From Ustilago trichophora (lineage: Eukaryota; Basidiomycota; Ustilaginomycetes; Ustilaginales; Ustilaginaceae): a stretch of DNA of 64,000 nt. The notes beneath the pieces are model-generated. The model saw only the letters and a program-made list of their open reading frames with translations, made no database searches and was not told the DNA's origin. Both the position numbers and the translations under genes were made by a program. Positions 28,188-37,363 of the stretch are shown here, in pieces (position 1 is the stretch's first letter; every line of letters begins with the position of its first letter). The stretch is from contig OOIN01000037.1 in the NCBI GenBank assembly GCA_900323505.1, forward strand, positions 62,001-126,000, written 5' to 3'.

Positions 28188-28995
28188 ATGTCTGCTACCG
28201 TTGAAGAGATCGCCGACGACGTTCAGGACGTGAGTTTCTAAACCAGCAACCACCATCGGCAATACCGGCACAGAGTCGACTCCACTAAATCCAGAAAGCT
28301 GACCGCATTATTACCTCTTTCCATGTCCAACAAACTGTGTTCTACAACTGGTCTCGCTATAATAGCTTAACGTCCAGGAGTTCGACTCCGACGATGCCGG
28401 AGCTGACGTCCATGCTTCCGACAAGGTTGCCTCGCGTGCCGAGCGCAAGTCGCGCAAGGCTCTTCAGGGTATCGGCCTCAAGAAGGTTGGTGGTATCACC
28501 CGTGTTACCATGCGCCGCCCCCGTGGTGTAAGTTGATAAAACATTTGGTCCAATTCTTTCGTAGGAAGCCTCGACTGACCATCGTCAGCTTTCTCATATC
28601 CATCCACCGCTCATGATACCCCACAACAGCACCTCTACGTGATCGCACAGCCCGAGGTTTACAAGTCTTCGCACTCGGACGTCTACATCGTTTTCGGTGA
28701 GGCCAAGGCTGAGGACATGTCGCAGCTCGCCCAGGCTCAGGCTGCTCAGCAGATGGCTCAGGCCGAGGCTCAGGAGCGCCTGCTTGCCGAGTCGCTCCAG
28801 AACTCGGGTGCCGGTGCCGAGAAGAAGGTCGAGGAAGAGGAGGAGGACGACGACTCGCCCGTCGACGAGGAGGGCGTTGACGCCAAGGACATTGACCTCG
28901 TCATGCAGCAGGTCAACTGCTCTCGAAGGAAGGCCGTCAAGGCACTCAAGGAGTCCAACGGTGACCTTATCAACGCCATCATGAACGCCTCCTAA
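28188..28995 (+). CDS. EGD2: Nascent polypeptide-associated complex subunit alpha
   Basis: Exons 28188-28229, 28378-28527, 28630-28995; 185 residues, all splice sites GT/AG and phase 0. NAC alpha pairs with the beta subunit (Egd1/Btt1) at the ribosome exit tunnel and shields nascent chains. The NAC domain (about 30-100) has [32 protein letters not shown], then [30 protein letters not shown] Gln/Ala-rich and acidic linker (about 103-145) leads to a C-terminal UBA domain (about 147-185; [35 protein letters not shown]). Length and domain order are as expected. Codon use is strongly C/G-ending, fitting high expression. Confidence 0.95.
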
Positions 28996-29920
28996 GCGCC
29001 CGTTCCCTACATGCATACGCGGCTGTTGACAGGCAGTTCGCTTTGTCGTCTCGAAGATGATGATAATAGCTGCTGCATAAGGAAATGAAGTCGGCAGATA
29101 GAGGTCATTCTATCGTTTGCGCTTCTCCTTGAGCATCAGAGATTGGCGTCATCTCTCGAAGCATAACACCAAAATATAACAAGAGCCGTTTCCACGCTTG
29201 CCTATCGTTCGAGTTGCTTTGTGCTGTCTTCCGTTGACCCCTGAAACCTGGTATCTGAGTCAGTTGCTCTTTTAGTGTGAGCTGCAGTCAGTAGCTTGGA
29301 ATGTCCTTGGTGCGGGGCGAGACTGAAGGGATGCATCTCAATCGCGAGTGATTAGGGTCGGAAGGCCGTTCGTAGATTGTGCTGTTCTCCAACCTAACAC
29401 CGGAAATGCAACCGCCGGACGACACCTCGCCGGTCGTGTAAAAGCTGAGTTCGCCTTTGTCTCGAGACAAGATGCACGTATCGCGTGCTCGATTTTATCA
29501 TTTCATTCGCAGCAAAAAGGGTTCTCCGCAAAAGAAAGTTTGCCAAAAATCACTCAAGAAACGCGAATTTCGTATCTCATACAGAGTACAGTATTCGTGA
29601 CTGTACGAAAGCCTGAGATGCAAGCCACTTTTTTTTGCTACTCATGTCACCGAAGCGGAGAAGCCGTTCTTTTGATAGCCGCCCTTTCTACCATCACCGT
29701 GTCACCTCCTTCCCTTCCTTTTTCTCTCTCTCTGACTCTCTCTCTGACTCTTCCTCTCGATCGTCACATCTCAACGTCGTCGGATAGCTATCCGATCGCT
29801 GACTCAACGGCCACGCACCGGGCCGGCTTTGCTCGAGCTGAGTCTCTTCGCCGTTATCTATTCTACCACCACCATCCCCCACAACGGCGTCCGACCCATC
29901 TCGGCGAACGAGCAAACACC
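28996..29920. other. Intergenic region, EGD2 to the SLC35F-like gene
   Basis: 925 bp: EGD2 3' UTR, then promoter and leader of the next gene. An open frame runs from 29348 into the next CDS but begins without ATG and shows no protein-like similarity. Confidence 0.5.
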
Positions 29921-31756
29921 ATGGCCGATACCTCCTCCTTCCCAGGGCCGGTCCCTTCCGCGAAGGAATCCCAATCCCATCGCAGACGCAAATCCTACAT
30001 GCAAGGCTTGCTTTTGCTGCTTATCGTCGTTGTTCTATGGACAGCTTCCAACTTTCTCACCAACGCTCTTTTGACCACGGGAGGATACGATAAGCCGTTT
30101 TTCGTCACCTACGCCAACACTTCGTCGTTTGCGCTTTACCTGGTACCATACCTACTCAGTAGCAGATTGCGGAAGAGGTGGAGCAAGGCTGCTGAATCCA
30201 AGCAGTACTCGAGGTTGCAACAGCAAGATGTCGAAGGTGCAGTAGATGAGGACGAGATTGCGGACGATAAGGAAGAGCTGCCGAGATGGCTCAAGACGCT
30301 CGGCTTTGATGTGCCCACAGTAGCAGCCGAAGGAGAGCAAGAGATCGTTGCAGATGCCAGGGTGATTGATCAGCCAGCTATCAAGCCATTTGCCGTCTTG
30401 GCTGATGAACAGCAGCGTGGGAGGGGAGGAAAGAAAAAGTCGCACTCCAGCTTGAAGCAAAAGCCGATCCGTCTCACCCGCTCCTTCTCACAATCGCAAC
30501 AGCAGGAAGACTCTTCAACAGCATCAACACCTTTGCTCACACCAACACCGCCCGTCTCGAGACCAAGCTCGCCCGTACGCCCCTTCCTCGTCTCCACTTC
30601 AGTCCCGAGACCTTCCTCTATCGACGGTCGCCGACCCCGCACTTCGATCAGCCTTGTTCGTCCACCTAGCGATCCAACCGCCTCGCCTTCTTCGGCTCCC
30701 ATCATCCCATTGCCACTCCCACCATTGACGTTGAGGGAGACTGCTATCCTTGCATCACAGTTCACTTGCGTCTGGTTTGGCGCAAATTGGGCCATCAATG
30801 CCGGGTTGGGCTTGACTTCGGTTGCCAGTGGAACTACGATTGGGTCTGCGAGTGGATTCTTCACCCTTGCTCTGGGTGCTGCGTTGGGAGTGGACAGGTT
30901 TACACTGCCTCGTCTCGGAGCAGTCTGCATCTCCGCACTTGGTGTCGCCGCAGTAACATTTGCCGACCGAGACACGGCTACCTCCACCATCACCCCTCCA
31001 TCGGACAACTTTGTCCTTGACGGACTATGGAAGCGCTCTCTCGCCTCTGCATCCAGCCCTTCCATCGGCGTCCTTGCCAGCAAGCCTCCCAACGCACCCA
31101 TGGGCGACATGCTAGCCCTCCTCTCCGCCTTCCTCTACTCCCTCTACGTTATGCTGCTCAAAACACGCATCGGATCCGAAGACCGCATCTCGATGCCTCT
31201 CATGTTTGGCATCGTTGGTGCCATCAACATTCTCTGCTTATGGCCCTTCCTCCCCATCTTGCACTATTCGGGTATCGAATCCTTTTCCTTACCTCCTTCA
31301 CCCCAAATTTGGGCTGGGGTGGTGGTCAATATGTGCATAACATTCGTCAGCGATTTCATATATCTGTTGGCAATGTTGAAGAGTTCACCGCTGATTACGA
31401 CATTGGGTCTGTCACTGACGATCCCGTTGGCGGTGGTGATCGATGCGGTCAAGGGAAGTCATACGGGCGGATTGGTGGCTGTAGTGGGTTCAACGGCGGT
31501 GTTGAGCAGTTTCGGTTTTATCGGGTGGGATGACCATCGATGTTTCCAGGAGGAAAAACGTAAAGCTCAAGCTCAAGCTCTCGCCGAAACCCAAAGTCAA
31601 AGCGGTACCCACTATGATGACGACGAGGAAGAAGAGCAGGAGGAACAAAACACAACCCAACCAACAAGAGAGCAAACATCTTTGTTGGGGAGCAGAGACT
31701 CTTCAGCCATCACACTAGGCTCCAATGCATCCATCACTTCTTCTCCAAGCAGATAG
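29921..31756 (+). CDS. SLC35F/EamA-type membrane transporter (yeast Thi74/YML018C-like)
   Basis: 611 residues. It is a drug/metabolite-transporter superfamily protein, probably in the vacuolar or another endomembrane. The first helix, LLLLLIVVVLWTASNFLTNALL, and second, FVTYANTSSFALYLVPYLL (about 27-85), are typical of the SLC35F3/F4/F5 group. A long, probably cytosolic, Ser/Pro/Arg-rich insert (about 90-265) separates them from the remaining helices: TAILASQFTCVWFGANWAINAGL, SVASGTTIGSASGFFTLALGAALG, LGAVCISALGVAAVTF, MLALLSAFLYSLYVMLL, MFGIVGAINILCLWPF, VVVNMCITFVSDFIYLLAML, TLGLSLTIPLAVVIDAV and VAVVGSTAVLSSFGFI. The C-terminus has poly-Glu and Gln. ATG 29921 starts MADTSSFPGP. The substrate is unknown. 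Confidence 0.85.
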   Translation: MADTSSFPGPVPSAKESQSHRRRKSYMQGLLLLLIVVVLWTASNFLTNALLTTGGYDKPFFVTYANTSSFALYLVPYLLSSRLRKRWSKAAESKQYSRLQQQDVEGAVDEDEIADDKEELPRWLKTLGFDVPTVAAEGEQEIVADARVIDQPAIKPFAVLADEQQRGRGGKKKSHSSLKQKPIRLTRSFSQSQQQEDSSTASTPLLTPTPPVSRPSSPVRPFLVSTSVPRPSSIDGRRPRTSISLVRPPSDPTASPSSAPIIPLPLPPLTLRETAILASQFTCVWFGANWAINAGLGLTSVASGTTIGSASGFFTLALGAALGVDRFTLPRLGAVCISALGVAAVTFADRDTATSTITPPSDNFVLDGLWKRSLASASSPSIGVLASKPPNAPMGDMLALLSAFLYSLYVMLLKTRIGSEDRISMPLMFGIVGAINILCLWPFLPILHYSGIESFSLPPSPQIWAGVVVNMCITFVSDFIYLLAMLKSSPLITTLGLSLTIPLAVVIDAVKGSHTGGLVAVVGSTAVLSSFGFIGWDDHRCFQEEKRKAQAQALAETQSQSGTHYDDDEEEEQEEQNTTQPTREQTSLLGSRDSSAITLGSNASITSSPSR

Positions 31757-32194
31757 ACGCAGCTATTGATAGATTTATGCTTTCTAATCTCAACAACACC
31801 AACAACATTATTGTTCGGTGCTGTATGCATAGAGAATTGCTCGCTTTCGCTCATCATAGAGTCCACTGTTCAACGTTTGATATTCGTTTGATTTGTGATG
31901 GGGACTGTGGATGTGCGCGTGGGACCTGTTTGCTGCTGATGCGTGTGAGCGGCGATCAAGGATGCTTTCCCCCCCTCCGCCCGAAAAAACGCACACAGAC
32001 AGATGCACACGACACCAACAACATGCGCCACTATGACTCTCTCGACCAACAACAAAAGAGACAAAAAGGTGCCAAGGGTTCCATTGCATTCTGTTGCGAT
32101 ACAAACACATCAGAGCCAGCCTAGCTTTTGCAATTTGTACATGTTCTTTGATCTTCACTCGACCTGTGCCTGTAATGTGTTAGGCTAAGGAAGT
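31757..32194. other. Convergent 3' region, SLC35F-like gene / PMT2
   Basis: 438 bp between two converging genes. No feature is recognised beyond presumed 3' UTRs. Confidence 0.55.
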
Positions 32195-34825
32195 TTAGTA
32201 AATGTTCCAACTCTTCCTCCATTTCAAACCCTTGTGACGATTGATATCGCCTTTGAAGCCAAAGCTGTTATTTCTGAACCACCAGAAAGCGCCCGCTACT
32301 GCGACGACTGCTAGGGCGAAAGTTGCGTTCTTGAGTCCCTCGGATAGGGGTTTTCGCTGACGACCGCCCAGGTAGTAGACTGCGGTTGTGGGTCTCCACA
32401 AGAAATGGTCCATCAGATGGGCCAGCATCAGCACGGCAAAATAGAGGATGGGGAGGTAGTGATGCAGGTAGCAGACCCTCGCCATGACGAGGAAAGGGAG
32501 GTAGTGGAGGATCCATCCGAAAGCAGCGACTTTGCCGACGTAGAGGAAATGATTCCAATCGGCAGGAGAGAGATCTTGAATCCTCCTCTGGCGTCTCATC
32601 ATGTACCACAACCAAGTGGCCCCAAAGACGAGGAGGGATACGGAAGATGACCACCAAATAACAGGATTACCAAGCAGGTAGAACTTGATCGAGTTGTCAT
32701 CCCACGAATTCATGCGTAGACCATTCCACAGGAAAGGCCAGTCGAACGGTTTACTCGCCAAAATGTCTTCCTTGTCGGCGTCGGGGATGAGGGCGTTGTT
32801 CGAGGTCATCATAGCGACGTTGAGATGGATGAAATCGCGAAGGAAAGGAGATTTGTAGAGTTGAGAGTCACCAGGCTCCAAGCGATCGTTCCAGTGGTTT
32901 TCAATGTTCCACCAGGTATGCTCGTCCTTGGGGTTATTTTCTTTATCGCAGGAGACTTCGACTTGCTTCCAGCCCCATTGCGGGAGGACGGCGTTGGCGG
33001 CACGCATGTAACAGCCAATGTTCTTGTGACGCAGTCTCAAACGGGTTGTCAACGATCGAACGGGTCCACCACGGGGGACTTTGCCATGCACCATGTCATC
33101 CACCACCTCGACGATCCAGTGATCGTTGTCATCGCCAGTAACATCGTCACCGTAACCCGAAACCTCGAGATTCTCCTTGGTGACGGGCGCCGCCACGTGA
33201 TGCGAGTGGATGTTGCGCTTGGTCTGATCGTGCACCAATCGAATGATGTCGTTGTTCTTGAGCATGCGGATGGGTTCGTCGGAAGACGAGTAGTTGGCGG
33301 GGAGCGGATCATCGGTCCAAGGAGGGGTGATGATGAACTCGTTGTTGTTGTCACGGTAGTGGTAGCAGGTGACTTGCTGCTGCTGAGATCCAACCGGGTA
33401 GGTCTGCACGTGCGAGTGGAGCAATCCACCTCCGTAGCCCATGTTTTTCAGAGTAATCTTGGAACCATAGGCAGCTTCAGGAGGAGATAGGGCAAAGTCG
33501 TTTCCCCGCAGGTGGCTCTGGAAGAGACTGCTCATCTGCGCATCACCAGGACCAGAGCGGCTGAGGATCATAAAGTGCGCCTTGAAGCTGAGCATGTAGA
33601 TGGTGAGAGGTAGGAAGATGAGGCAGAGGATGCGGGCGCACCAGTGGCGAGCGTAGGAGCGAACTGGCATGCGAAGGTCGCCAAACTTCTCCCACAGATC
33701 TTCCACGGTAAAGACACCGACGAGCGCAGTGACGAAAAGACCGACCCATTTGACCGAGGAGACGCAGCCGATGGATGCACCGGTAAAAGCGAGCCAGAAC
33801 CACCAGCCTTTGGAGAAGGGTGCCGATTTGTACTGCATAAACTTGACGAGTCCATGGACGGTGGTGAAAGTGAAGCAGAGGAGCATGGAATCGAGCAAGA
33901 TGAAACGCGAGATGACAAGCCAGCCGTTGTCGAGCAACACCATGATTGTGAGAAGGTGACGAGCGCGCCAATTCCAGTTGAGGCCGCCACTGGTAAACCA
34001 AGCAAGCGGTACCATTGCGACACCAAACATGGCAAGGATGACCCTCATGCCAACGTAATTGACATCAGCGGGGTAGGTCTCTCCAGACTTGAACTCGAAC
34101 TGACCGCGGTAGCCGCTGATGAGACCAGCGAGACCTACGAGCATCTTGCCGAGGGGAGGATGCACATCAAAATAAAACTCCTGCTGAAGGTAGTGGGAAC
34201 CGAATTTACCGAAATGCGCCTCGTCCCAAACGACCACATTGCTCTGACCAATGCCCCAGAGTCGTGTGATGAGCGAGAGGATGGTGTAGATGAGACCGAC
34301 GACTTCTTCCTGTCGCAACGTCCAATAGAGGAGATCAAAGTTGGCGGTGCGCTGCTTGTGGACGGGGATGAGATGGGCATACTTGTTGACCTTTGCACTC
34401 TGATGCGGCTGAGGTGGGTCGAATCCCGCCTCTTTTGCTTTGAGTGCAGCTGAATCAGAGGGCGAGTCGGCGAGGCTGGCATGATCCGAATCGACCGTGC
34501 TGGAAGCATATGGATCAAATCCAGCGGCAAAGCGCCTACTGTTGGAAGCTGGACTGCTCATCCTCTGCGGTGAGTCCTGGCTGAGGTATGCGGTGGAGGG
34601 TGGCGAGTGTGTGGGCAGCAGCGTATCGTGGCTGTCAATATACCGCTTGCGATAGGGGGGCGGATTGTCGAAGGAAGAATCGAGGGCGGAAGAGGTTGAC
34701 GCAGAGGATGAGTATCCGGCAGCGGCGGCGTAAGGCGAAGTTGCAGAAGATGTAGCTTGATGATCGAGATCGATGGCAGCGTAGGAAGACCTCTTTTCGG
34801 CGTCGATGCGCGAGGTGGGTAGCAT
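32195..34825 (-). CDS. PMT2: Dolichyl-phosphate-mannose protein O-mannosyltransferase, PMT2 family
   Basis: 876 residues, single exon. It transfers mannose from dolichyl-phosphate-mannose to Ser/Thr of secretory proteins in the ER lumen. After about 165 low-complexity residues come the first membrane helix and the catalytic loop VVWDEAHFGKFGSHYLQQEFYFDVHPPLGKMLVGLAG, with the essential Asp-Glu at 201-202. The WDEAHFG form is characteristic of PMT2 rather than PMT4. Multiple membrane helices follow, then a luminal MIR region (about 330-530; GSKITLKNMGYGGGLLHSHVQTYPVGSQQQQVTCY, then NDIIRLVHDQTKRNIHSHHVAAP). The C-terminal helices have PVIWWSSS, LHYLPFLVMARVCYLHHYLPILYFAVLM. I chose the first ATG (34825); the frame extends upstream without ATG. 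PMT2 proteins normally work as heterodimers with PMT1 members. Confidence 0.93.
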   Translation of the reverse strand: MLPTSRIDAEKRSSYAAIDLDHQATSSATSPYAAAAGYSSSASTSSALDSSFDNPPPYRKRYIDSHDTLLPTHSPPSTAYLSQDSPQRMSSPASNSRRFAAGFDPYASSTVDSDHASLADSPSDSAALKAKEAGFDPPQPHQSAKVNKYAHLIPVHKQRTANFDLLYWTLRQEEVVGLIYTILSLITRLWGIGQSNVVVWDEAHFGKFGSHYLQQEFYFDVHPPLGKMLVGLAGLISGYRGQFEFKSGETYPADVNYVGMRVILAMFGVAMVPLAWFTSGGLNWNWRARHLLTIMVLLDNGWLVISRFILLDSMLLCFTFTTVHGLVKFMQYKSAPFSKGWWFWLAFTGASIGCVSSVKWVGLFVTALVGVFTVEDLWEKFGDLRMPVRSYARHWCARILCLIFLPLTIYMLSFKAHFMILSRSGPGDAQMSSLFQSHLRGNDFALSPPEAAYGSKITLKNMGYGGGLLHSHVQTYPVGSQQQQVTCYHYRDNNNEFIITPPWTDDPLPANYSSSDEPIRMLKNNDIIRLVHDQTKRNIHSHHVAAPVTKENLEVSGYGDDVTGDDNDHWIVEVVDDMVHGKVPRGGPVRSLTTRLRLRHKNIGCYMRAANAVLPQWGWKQVEVSCDKENNPKDEHTWWNIENHWNDRLEPGDSQLYKSPFLRDFIHLNVAMMTSNNALIPDADKEDILASKPFDWPFLWNGLRMNSWDDNSIKFYLLGNPVIWWSSSVSLLVFGATWLWYMMRRQRRIQDLSPADWNHFLYVGKVAAFGWILHYLPFLVMARVCYLHHYLPILYFAVLMLAHLMDHFLWRPTTAVYYLGGRQRKPLSEGLKNATFALAVVAVAGAFWWFRNNSFGFKGDINRHKGLKWRKSWNIY

Positions 34826-35891
34826 GGAGTGCAGCTTCCAAGGGGCGCGTGGAGGAGGAGGAGAAGAAGTGGGCTTCTTCGCGAGAAGCACAAGGTTACG
34901 TCAATGTGCGTTTGCTGTTCTAGGGTTGGCGCCGAAATGAAGTGATCGTCCCGAAATATCAGGTGTATCGTTGGATGAAAAGGGTTGAGATGGTGGCGGT
35001 TTTGTTAGAAAGAGCAACAACGACGACGATGGCGACGACAAGGAAAAGCTGACTTGTATGTGATCTTACCTCTTGTGTCTTCGGATCCTATTCCGACTAA
35101 TTGCTTCTGTGAAATCACTTCTTTGAGGTTTGCTGAATCAGCCGCAGTGGAATGCTTCGGAGCCTGACGAACTACAATCACAGAGACTGCTTTTAGTGAC
35201 GATCCGACAGAGTGATTTGGTCGGAAGGAAAGCCGATTGTCGTGATGTCGAAAAGAGAAAAGGAAGAGAGAGAGAGCAACACTCTTTGCTCGCTTCAACG
35301 CCGAGAAGTGTCCAAAGAGATGTGTGAGCGCGTGTGCTGTTGGGCTCGGCCAAGCCGAAGCTTCCAGCGCGCCAGAACTGCAAGCTGTCCGTCCGATTTG
35401 TGGTCCAAGCACCGACACCGCTCTTCCAAAACAAAAATCACAATTTCACGCTGCGATCCTTCTCGGCATCAACTTGCTGCAGCACATACGCACTGTTCCG
35501 GCGTCATTTACAGCAAAGCAAAGCTTTGATCAACCATCGCTTTTGGGGCTATACGACATTCTTCGAAGTCTCAATGTGCCTCTTTGATATAGTGAATGGT
35601 GGTGTTCAGACAGTGCTTTCTCCAAGCATGGCTGGCTCTGCCGAAGTGTGGCAAGCATCCTGACAAGTCACCGCAAACAGTAAAGGCTGTGTGCATCATT
35701 CTCCCTCCGAAGCGTGGTCTGCGCTCCACACTCTTTTTGAAAATGGTAAGATGTGCGATTTCTGTAATTCACATTTGGTGATTTTTTTCAAAAGGTGGAA
35801 CAGGTGGTGCACGTCCACATTTCCATTCCATTCCTTCGTCATCATCACTATTTCCATCGAACCATCATCATCTCATTCTTGAAGCAACACG
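34826..35891. other. Divergent intergenic region, PMT2 / GET2
   Basis: 1.07 kb holding two promoters. Overlapping short frames (35005-35663) have no similarity I recognise. Confidence 0.5.
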
Positions 35892-37109
35892 ATGTCGGAA
35901 ACGCCAACGAATCCCGCTCCCGCGCTATCTGAGGCGGAAACCACCCCTGCTGCTGCTGCTGCACCCGCTGCCGAGGTGGACCCAGCCGAAGCGGCCCGAT
36001 TGAAACGCGAAGCTCGCAAAGCCCGCATTCTCAGCAAAGGCTCCGACCGATTGGCACGTATCACCAACACCGGTCGTGGTGAAGGTGCATCCGCCTATCT
36101 CAAGGATAACACTCCTTCTCTGCCCACCAATAACACCTCTGTTTCTACTACAAGTACTTCCCAGCCTCCATCTGCGCCGCTCGGTATTGCGGATGATGAC
36201 GATCCGTTGGAGGTCGACATTTCTACTCTGCCAAGACAGGGCCCGCCAAGAGGCGAGGAGGCGACAAATCCTTTTGCCATGTTCGGTGGAATGCCAGGAC
36301 AGGATGGACCAGGCGGACAGAATCCAATGGAAGCTCTGATGGCCATGATGCAGGGTGCTGGGGGACCAGGTGCACCAGGTGGTGGTGGACCGGGTGGGCA
36401 ACCGGACATGTCTGGACTGCCCCCACAGCTAGCAGCCATGATGCAGCAGTTTAGTGCCGGTGGACCAGGTGGTCCGGGTGGAGCAACCACCGTCTCCCCC
36501 ACCGTAGCGCAGAAAAAATCCGTCTCCGAACGAGCCTTTGACCTCCTCCAAGCAATCCTCGTTATTGCACTTGCCGTTCTCGCCGCCAAATCTTCCCTCT
36601 TCGATTTCGACCGTTCCTCCATCGTCCCCTCTTCCATCAGTGACACCTTCGAAAAAATTGCCCCCGAATCCCTCTCGGGTCCCACCAACACCCTTCGACG
36701 ATGGGCTCGACTAGGCTACCAAAAACCTAGCCTCTCAGAATGGTCCTCCGTCTCCCCCTCCACCACCACCTCCTTTTTACCCCAAACCTTCGCTACTTTA
36801 CCTCTATTCTGGATCTTCCTTTCGCTAGAGATCCTTCTGCAGGCTGCACGAATCGTCATCTTCTCTCGTAAAACCCCTGCCCCTCCTTCGCTCCTTTCAA
36901 CACTCACAGCCATGTTACCCATCCCAAACTTGCATCTAGCTATCAAGCTCGTTAGCAAGTATCTGGCGCTTCTGAATGCTCTGGTCAACGACGTCTGCCT
37001 ATTGGTATTTGTCTTTGGTGCAGCAGTACTTTGGAGCGGATACGAACTGGGTGGAGTGGGTATGTTGGAAAGTGGAGGTGTACCGGGTTTCGTTCATGAT
37101 GAATTGTAG
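35892..37109 (+). CDS. GET2: GET complex subunit Get2-like (tail-anchored protein insertion receptor)
   Basis: 405 residues, single exon. Get2 and Get1 form the ER receptor for Get3 carrying tail-anchored proteins. Evidence: a cytosolic N-terminus with the basic Get3-docking motif (about 36-60, RLKREARKARILSKGSDRLARITNT, equivalent to the RERR helix followed by 'xILxxGxxRLxRIT'); and three C-terminal membrane helices at about 218-240 (FDLLQAILVIALAVLAAKSSL), 298-322 (PLFWIFLSLEILLQAARIVIF) and 360-380 (VCLLVFVFGAAVLWSGYEL). A Gly/Pro/Met-rich segment (about 128-205) sits between docking motif and membrane. Get2 sequences diverge quickly, so assignment rests on motif and topology. It is divergent from PMT2, another ER gene. 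Confidence 0.82.
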   Translation: MSETPTNPAPALSEAETTPAAAAAPAAEVDPAEAARLKREARKARILSKGSDRLARITNTGRGEGASAYLKDNTPSLPTNNTSVSTTSTSQPPSAPLGIADDDDPLEVDISTLPRQGPPRGEEATNPFAMFGGMPGQDGPGGQNPMEALMAMMQGAGGPGAPGGGGPGGQPDMSGLPPQLAAMMQQFSAGGPGGPGGATTVSPTVAQKKSVSERAFDLLQAILVIALAVLAAKSSLFDFDRSSIVPSSISDTFEKIAPESLSGPTNTLRRWARLGYQKPSLSEWSSVSPSTTTSFLPQTFATLPLFWIFLSLEILLQAARIVIFSRKTPAPPSLLSTLTAMLPIPNLHLAIKLVSKYLALLNALVNDVCLLVFVFGAAVLWSGYELGGVGMLESGGVPGFVHDEL

Positions 37110-37363
37110 TTTCACCGATAGAAAATGGTGTTGAACGAAAGTAAGAAAGTGTCACTTAAAAGTTGGTTTGTGAGCAGGAGAGGTTGTGCATGTCAAGGGT
37201 ATGCCTGTGATCTGGATGTGACAAAGTTGAGGTATGATGACAAAACTGGGGTGAATGGATGAGAGGAAAAAGTGTGTACAGTTACCTTTCAGGTCGCCGG
37301 GCGCGGTGATGCTCCCTTTTCGCTCCGCGAAAAGGAATCTTCACAATGCCAATGTACAGTTGT

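Noticed and set aside
29348..29920. 5' extension of the transporter frame
   Set aside because: Begins without ATG (GTG) and reads as leader-like sequence; ATG 29921 opens directly before the first helix.
34826..34891. 5' extension of the PMT2 frame
   Set aside because: Begins with GTG; first ATG is 34825.
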